DNA of 8,969 nucleotides from positions 1-8,969 of the forward strand of contig DAIOLC010000060.1 of NCBI GenBank assembly GCA_036756425.1. Reading direction: 5' to 3'. This document shows positions 5,244-8,969 of the stretch, piece by piece. Both the position numbers and the translations under genes were made by a program. Origin of the DNA: UBA6115 sp012514225. GTDB taxonomy: Bacteria > Bacillota > Clostridia > Christensenellales > Aristaeellaceae. The notes under the pieces were generated by a model that ran no database searches, was not told the origin of the DNA, and saw only the letters and a program-made list of their open reading frames with translations. How positions within the stretch are numbered: position 1 is the first letter of the stretch; each line of letters starts with the position of its first letter.

Positions 5244-6830
5244 ATGGCGGTCATACAAGTCAAGGACCTGCGCTTCGCTTACGAGGGAAGCGCGCAGGAG
5301 GTTTTTTCCGGCCTCAGTTTCAATATGGACAGCGCGTGGCGCCTGGGCCTGGTCGGCAGGAACGGCCGGGGGAAGACCACGCTGCTGCGCCTGTTGGCGG
5401 GGGAGCTGCGGGGCGCGGGGCAGGTGCACAGCGCCGTCCCCTTCGACCTCTTCCCCTTCCTGGTTCCGGGGCAGCGCCCGGCGGGGCAGGCGCTGCTGGA
5501 CGCGCTGGCGCCGTACACGGAATGGGAGGCCGGGATGGAGGCCTGCCTGAAGGCCGGCACGCCCGGGGCGCTGGCGCAGTATGCGGACCTCGAGCATCGC
5601 TACGCGTTGCACGGCGGGTACGGCGCGCGCGGCCGGCTGATGAAGGAGGTGGCCTTGCTGGGCCTGGACCCGGAGGCGCTGGTCCGCCCCTTCGACTCAT
5701 TCAGCCCCGGGGAGCAGGCGCGGCTGAAACTGGCGGCCCTTTTCCTGCGCGAGGGACGCTTCCTGCTCATCGACGAGCCAACCAATCACCTGGATTTGCA
5801 GGGTCGGGACCGGATGGCCGGGTACCTCAAGGGCAAAAGCGGCTTCCTGATCGCCTCGCACGACCGGGACATCCTCAACGAGGTCTGCACCCACACCCTC
5901 GCGCTGGAGCGCCAGGGCGCGCGCCTGGTCGCGGGGAACTACGCCTCCTATCGGGAGGACAAGCGCCGGGAGGACGAGCACGAGCGGGACCGCCATGACA
6001 GCCTGCTCGCGGAAATCAGCCGTCTGGGCCGCTCCGCCCGGGAGAAAGCCGCCTGGAGCGACCGCGTCGAGGCCGGGAAAACCGGGCAGGGCCCGGTGGA
6101 CCGGGGCTACGTCGGCCACCAGTCCGCCCGGATGATGAAGCGGGCCAGGAGCATCCAGGGGAGAATCCAGCGGCAGATTGAGGAAAAGGAGGGGCTGCTC
6201 AGGAACCTGGAGTATGCCTCCCCGCTGAAAATTCAGGCGGTGCCCCACCCCAGCCGGACCCTGCTGCGCTTTGAGGGCGTTTCCTTCCGTTACGGGGAGG
6301 GCGCGCCGCTGTTCGCCGGGCTGGACCTGGCGCTTCATCAGGGCGAGCGCCTGGCGCTGTCGGGCCCCAACGGCGCGGGTAAAACCACCCTGCTCAAACT
6401 GATGGAAGGCGCGCTGTCCCCAACCTCCGGCAGCGTCTGGCGTCCCCGGGGGCTGTCCGTCTCCACCCTTCCCCAGACGGGCGCCCACCTGCGGGGAAGC
6501 CCCCGGGCGCTGGCGCTGGAAAGGGGCCTGGACCTGACGTTGTTCCTGACCCTGCTGCGCAAGTTCGACCTCCCGCGGGAGGCCTTCGACCAGGAGGCCG
6601 GTTCGCTGTCCCTTGGCCAGCGGAAGAAGCTGATGCTGTCCCTGTCTTTGGCCCAGCCCGCCCACCTCTATCTGTGGGACGAGCCGCTCAACGACATCGA
6701 CCCGGAAAGCCGCGAGCAGGTGGAGGAGCTTCTGGCCGGCGCCAGCGCCAGCCTGGTCTTCATCGAGCATGAGCGCACCTTCCTGCGGCGCGTCGCCACC
6801 CGGGAAATCGAGGTGGGCGGGCTGCGATGA
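5244..6830 (+). CDS. ABC-F ribosome-protection ATPase, Lsa/CplR-like
   Basis: A soluble 528-residue protein with two ATP-binding cassettes and no membrane segments. By family it binds the ribosomal E site and displaces drugs such as lincosamides, streptogramin A and pleuromutilins. Cassette 1: Walker A GRNGRGKT (38-45), signature SFSPGEQ (152-158), Walker B LLIDEP with Glu178, switch His206. The charged linker at about 207-335 includes DRGYVGHQSARMMKRARSIQ, typical of Lsa/CplR proteins. Cassette 2: Walker A GPNGAGKT (374-381), signature SLSLGQ (454-459), Walker B LYLWDEPLNDID with Glu480, switch His509. Both catalytic glutamates are intact. The start at 5244 gives the usual MAVIQVKDLRFAY N-terminus; an in-frame ATG at 5229 would put its own start inside the C/G-rich hairpin and lacks a ribosome site. 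The ribosome site is only a G-run (5231-5236). A housekeeping ABC-F of the Uup/EttA type is less likely. The drug range cannot be read from sequence. Confidence 0.9.
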   Translation: MAVIQVKDLRFAYEGSAQEVFSGLSFNMDSAWRLGLVGRNGRGKTTLLRLLAGELRGAGQVHSAVPFDLFPFLVPGQRPAGQALLDALAPYTEWEAGMEACLKAGTPGALAQYADLEHRYALHGGYGARGRLMKEVALLGLDPEALVRPFDSFSPGEQARLKLAALFLREGRFLLIDEPTNHLDLQGRDRMAGYLKGKSGFLIASHDRDILNEVCTHTLALERQGARLVAGNYASYREDKRREDEHERDRHDSLLAEISRLGRSAREKAAWSDRVEAGKTGQGPVDRGYVGHQSARMMKRARSIQGRIQRQIEEKEGLLRNLEYASPLKIQAVPHPSRTLLRFEGVSFRYGEGAPLFAGLDLALHQGERLALSGPNGAGKTTLLKLMEGALSPTSGSVWRPRGLSVSTLPQTGAHLRGSPRALALERGLDLTLFLTLLRKFDLPREAFDQEAGSLSLGQRKKLMLSLSLAQPAHLYLWDEPLNDIDPESREQVEELLAGASASLVFIEHERTFLRRVATREIEVGGLR

Positions 6831-6905
6831 TTTGCCGGAACCCGGCAGGTATCCGCCCAGCCCGCGCATCGCGCGCGGGCGTCCCCCCAACGCCGCGCAA
6901 GGAAA

Positions 6906-6938
6906 GACCCCCGGGGCGCCGCCCCGGGGGTCGCTTTT
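6906..6938. terminator. Bidirectional terminator between convergent genes
   Basis: A 12-bp GC-rich stem (6906-6917 with 6921-6932) has a three-base loop, or 11 bp with a five-base loop. On the plus strand GCTTTTCGATTT follows, ending the ABC-F transcript. On the minus strand TTTCCTTG follows, ending the transcript of the FMN-binding protein. The stop codons are 75 bases to the left and 15 bases to the right. Confidence 0.85.
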
Positions 6939-6952
6939 CGATTTGGGTTTCG

Positions 6953-8911
6953 TTATTCCCCGACGGTGATGGCGACCTGCACCTGCTTGGCAACGCTGTC
7001 GCGCAGGGCGGCCAGGAGGTTGCCGTGGCTGTCGTTGAGCGACATGGTGGCGGCGCTGGTCACGTCGGCCAGCATCGCCTTGTCTTCCGCGCTCAGCGCG
7101 TCATACTTGGCCTTGTCCTCTTCGTTGGTGCTGCCGTCCTTGAGCGGGCGGCCGTTGCGTCCGGAGGTGTACTTGGCGAACCACTCGTCCAGTTCGTCCA
7201 CGGTCTTGCCGGCGAAGAAGGCCTGGAAGGCGTCCATCTGGGAGGCCCAGGTGCCGGTGCCCATCTTGTAGCCTTCGCCGCGGCCGCGCTTGGTCATCCA
7301 GCCGGAGACCTCGGCCAGGAAGCCGTCCGGATTGGTGACCAGCTTGCCGTCCACCACGCCGTCGTGGTTGAAGTCGTAGTTGTAGCCGCCCTGGCCCGGG
7401 AAGCCGGAGAAGTGGGGCATGCCCTCGCCGTCGTAGTTGGGGGTGGCCAACTCCACCTGGTCCAGGTAGGCCTGAACGATTTTGCCCTCCGCGTCCAGCA
7501 GCGTGACGGCGACGACCTCGTTGATGGAATAGACCTGCGTCTCGGTGTTGTCCTTGCCCGGTCCGATGCGGCCGGTGAAGTCCAGGCCCAGGCCCAGGGA
7601 GACGGCGCTCGCCGCGACGGGTACGCGGTTTTCGTCCGCGGCCTTCAGGGCGGCCAGGAGATTGCCGTGGCTGTCGTTGAGGGACATGGTGGCGGAGGTG
7701 GTCACGTCGGCCAGCATCGCCTTGTCTTCCGCGCTCAGCGCGTCGTACTTGGCCTTGTCTTCCTCATTTGTGCTGCCGTCCTTGAGCGGGCGGCCGTTGC
7801 GGTCGGAGGTGTATTTGGCGAACCACTCCTCCAGCTCGGCGACGGTCTTGCCGGCGAAGAAGGCCTGGTAGGCGTCCATCTGGGAGGCCCAGGTGCCGGT
7901 GCCCATCTTGTAGCCTTCGCCGCGCTCGCGCTTGGTCATCCAGCCGGAGACCTCGGCCTGGAAGGCCGCGTCGTCGGTGGCCAGCACGCCGTCCACCTTG
8001 GCGTCGTGGTCGCTGTCATACATGTAGGGCAGCTGGCCCGGGAAGCCCGCGAAGTGGGGCATGCCGTCGCCGTCGTAGTTGGGGGTGGCGACCTCCAGCT
8101 GGTCCAGGTCGGCGAACAGGATGCGGCCGTCCGCGTCAAAGAGCACGGCGGCGAACACCTGGTTGAAGGAATAGACCTGCACTTCCTTGTCGTCCTTGCC
8201 CGGGCCGACGCGGCCGGTGCTGTCGACGCCCAGGCCCAGGAAGACTTCCTTGCCCGAAACGGCGGCGGGCTCGGCGGGGGCTTCGGCCGGCGCCTCGGCG
8301 GGCGCTTCCGCGGGGGTGCCCAGCGCGTTGTTGATGGCGTCCAGGATGGCCTTGCTGGTGAAGGTGGAGCCGGCGATGACGTCGATAGACGTGTCGCCCT
8401 TCTCCACGATCTTGGCTGGCAGCTGCTCGATGGCGGGATTGCCGTATTCCGGGTTCTCGTCGTGGGAAACGACCGTCACCTTGGTGATCTTGCCGCCGGT
8501 GACCTCGAATTCAACCTTGACCGGGCCGTGCATGCCCTCGGCTTCGCCGGTATACACGACGGGGGCTTCGGCCGCGGCGGGCTCGGCCGCAGGCGCGGCG
8601 GCGGCCAGGGCGTCGTCGATGGCCTTCAGGATGGCCTTGCTGGTGAAGGTGGAGCCGGCGATGACGTCGACGCCCGTGTCACCCTTCTCCACGATCTTGG
8701 CGGGCAGCTGATCGACGGCGGGCACGCCGTAATCCGTGTGCTCGTCATGGGAGACGACCGTCACCTTGGTGATTTTGCCGTCGGTGACCTCGAACTCCAC
8801 CTTGACCGGGCCGTGCATACCCTCGGCTTCGCCGGTATAGGTCTGGGCGAAAGCGGTCAGGGAGCCCAGCGTCAGGGCGAGGCACAGCAGAACAGACAGG
8901 AATTTCTTCAT
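6953..8911 (-). CDS. Secreted protein with two FMN-binding domains and two C-terminal repeats
   Basis: A 652-residue exported protein. Residues 1-22 form a signal peptide (MKK, hydrophobic core, cleavage after AFA). Two FMN-binding (FMN_bind/NqrC-RnfG type) domains follow at about 25-102 and 120-197; each ends in DVIAGSTFTSKAI, where Thr90 and Thr185 occupy the position to which ApbE links FMN. An Ala/Pro/Glu linker (198-218, PAEA repeats) leads to two 200-residue repeats (224-423 and 438-637) that I cannot name; marks include GLGxDxTGRxGPGKD, ATPNYDGxGMPHF, GWMTKRxRGEGYKMGTGTWASQMD, WFAKYTS.RNGRPLKDGSTNEEDKAKYD and ATMSLNDSHGNLLAAL. The start has AAGGAGGAG upstream. No lipobox, sortase signal or C-terminal membrane anchor is visible, so it may be released or held non-covalently. 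A role as flavin electron carrier outside the membrane, as with the lipoprotein PplA, is inferred. No ApbE gene is in the window. Confidence 0.9.
   Translation of the reverse strand: MKKFLSVLLCLALTLGSLTAFAQTYTGEAEGMHGPVKVEFEVTDGKITKVTVVSHDEHTDYGVPAVDQLPAKIVEKGDTGVDVIAGSTFTSKAILKAIDDALAAAAPAAEPAAAEAPVVYTGEAEGMHGPVKVEFEVTGGKITKVTVVSHDENPEYGNPAIEQLPAKIVEKGDTSIDVIAGSTFTSKAILDAINNALGTPAEAPAEAPAEAPAEPAAVSGKEVFLGLGVDSTGRVGPGKDDKEVQVYSFNQVFAAVLFDADGRILFADLDQLEVATPNYDGDGMPHFAGFPGQLPYMYDSDHDAKVDGVLATDDAAFQAEVSGWMTKRERGEGYKMGTGTWASQMDAYQAFFAGKTVAELEEWFAKYTSDRNGRPLKDGSTNEEDKAKYDALSAEDKAMLADVTTSATMSLNDSHGNLLAALKAADENRVPVAASAVSLGLGLDFTGRIGPGKDNTETQVYSINEVVAVTLLDAEGKIVQAYLDQVELATPNYDGEGMPHFSGFPGQGGYNYDFNHDGVVDGKLVTNPDGFLAEVSGWMTKRGRGEGYKMGTGTWASQMDAFQAFFAGKTVDELDEWFAKYTSGRNGRPLKDGSTNEEDKAKYDALSAEDKAMLADVTSAATMSLNDSHGNLLAALRDSVAKQVQVAITVGE
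7001..7600 (-). repeat. C-terminal 200-residue repeat, copy 2
   Basis: Encodes residues 438-637 of the FMN-binding protein. It aligns without gaps to the copy at 7643-8242 at a fixed offset of 642 bases (214 residues). The part encoding residues 538-635 differs from copy 1 at about 7 of 98 residues, while residues 438-537 differ at about 36 of 100 (counts by eye). The DNA includes identical runs of more than 40 bases, for example starting at 7061 and 7703. Confidence 0.9.
7643..8242 (-). repeat. C-terminal 200-residue repeat, copy 1
   Basis: Encodes residues 224-423 of the FMN-binding protein and pairs with the copy at 7001-7600. A spacer of 14 residues separates the two copies. Both copies carry an acidic D-x-[DN]-x-D-x-x-x-D-G stretch (299-308 here, 513-522 in copy 2) that resembles a calcium loop. 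Confidence 0.9.
8321..8554 (-). repeat. FMN-binding domain, copy 2
   Basis: Encodes residues 120-197. It matches the copy at 8606-8839 at a fixed offset of 285 bases, differing at about 12 of 77 residues by eye. The flavin-site stretch IAGSTFTSKAIL is identical in both copies. Confidence 0.9.
8606..8839 (-). repeat. FMN-binding domain, copy 1
   Basis: Encodes residues 25-102, directly after the signal peptide. It begins TGEAEGMHGPVKVEFEV, shared with copy 2, and is joined to copy 2 by an Ala/Pro/Glu-rich linker (about 103-117). Confidence 0.9.
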
Positions 8912-8962
8912 ATTCGCGATTCTCCTCCTTATTGGCGATGATAACCATCGTTTTCCGGGGAC

Positions 8963-8968
8963 AGTATA
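8963..8968 (-). promoter_or_regulatory. Probable -10 box of the FMN-binding protein gene
   Basis: On the minus strand TATACT lies about 52 bases upstream of the start codon, leaving a leader of roughly 45 bases with the AAGGAGGAG ribosome site. The -35 box would fall beyond the right edge of the window, so the promoter cannot be confirmed. A TATCAT at 8938-8943 lacks a matching -35 box. Confidence 0.5.
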
Positions 8969-8969
8969 C

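Noticed and set aside
4989..5612. 208-codon N-terminal extension of purB
   Set aside because: It runs antisense through the ABC-F gene and across both promoters, its content is Arg/Pro/Ala-rich, and the start at 4988 has a good ribosome site and the family N-terminus.
5697..6890. 397-codon minus-strand frame opposite the ABC-F gene
   Set aside because: It is antisense to a gene with intact Walker and signature motifs, has no recognisable protein features, and starts next to the shared terminator.
6827..8941. 704-codon open frame on the plus strand with repeated Gly/Val-rich segments
   Set aside because: It is the antisense shadow of the FMN-binding protein, and its apparent repeats simply mirror the repeats of the real gene. 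It would also read through the terminator at 6906-6938.

Overview
The window looks like chromosomal DNA from a GC-rich Bacillota, most likely a gut-type Clostridia member. It is about two-thirds GC by eye. Support comes from strong Shine-Dalgarno sequences (GGAGG type), near-consensus sigma-A promoters with 17-bp spacers, a type I-alpha glutamine synthetase, an Lsa/CplR-like ABC-F ATPase, and a secreted FMN-binding protein of a kind common in Clostridia. No rRNA, tRNA, CRISPR array, insertion sequence or phage gene is visible. The species is an inference only.

Layout, left to right. (1) At 36-100 lie two tandem hairpins that probably terminate glnA. (2) At 124-2945, minus strand, is a tight operon transcribed lacI-type regulator, then a DUF1801 protein, then glnA. 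Its promoter is at 2984-3012. (3) At 3040-4988, minus strand, is purB (a eukaryote-like adenylosuccinate lyase) followed by an unrecognised 157-residue protein. This unit ends in a terminator hairpin whose loop contains the -35 box of the lacI operon promoter. (4) At 4989-5243 is a divergent control region with back-to-back promoters for purB (minus) and an ABC-F gene (plus). The ABC-F transcript begins with a six-codon leader peptide and foldable RNA, which suggests attenuation. (5) At 5244-6830, plus strand, is the ABC-F ribosome-protection ATPase. (6) At 6906-6938 is a strong terminator shared by convergent genes. (7) At 6953-8911, minus strand, is a 652-residue secreted protein made of two FMN-binding domains and two copies of a roughly 200-residue domain I cannot name. 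Its -10 box is at the window edge.

The genes do not form a single pathway. Glutamine synthetase and PurB are both central nitrogen and purine housekeeping enzymes. The accessory interest lies in the ABC-F gene with its leader peptide and in the doubly duplicated flavoprotein, which may act in extracellular electron transfer. Nearly every other long open frame is an antisense shadow caused by high GC content.
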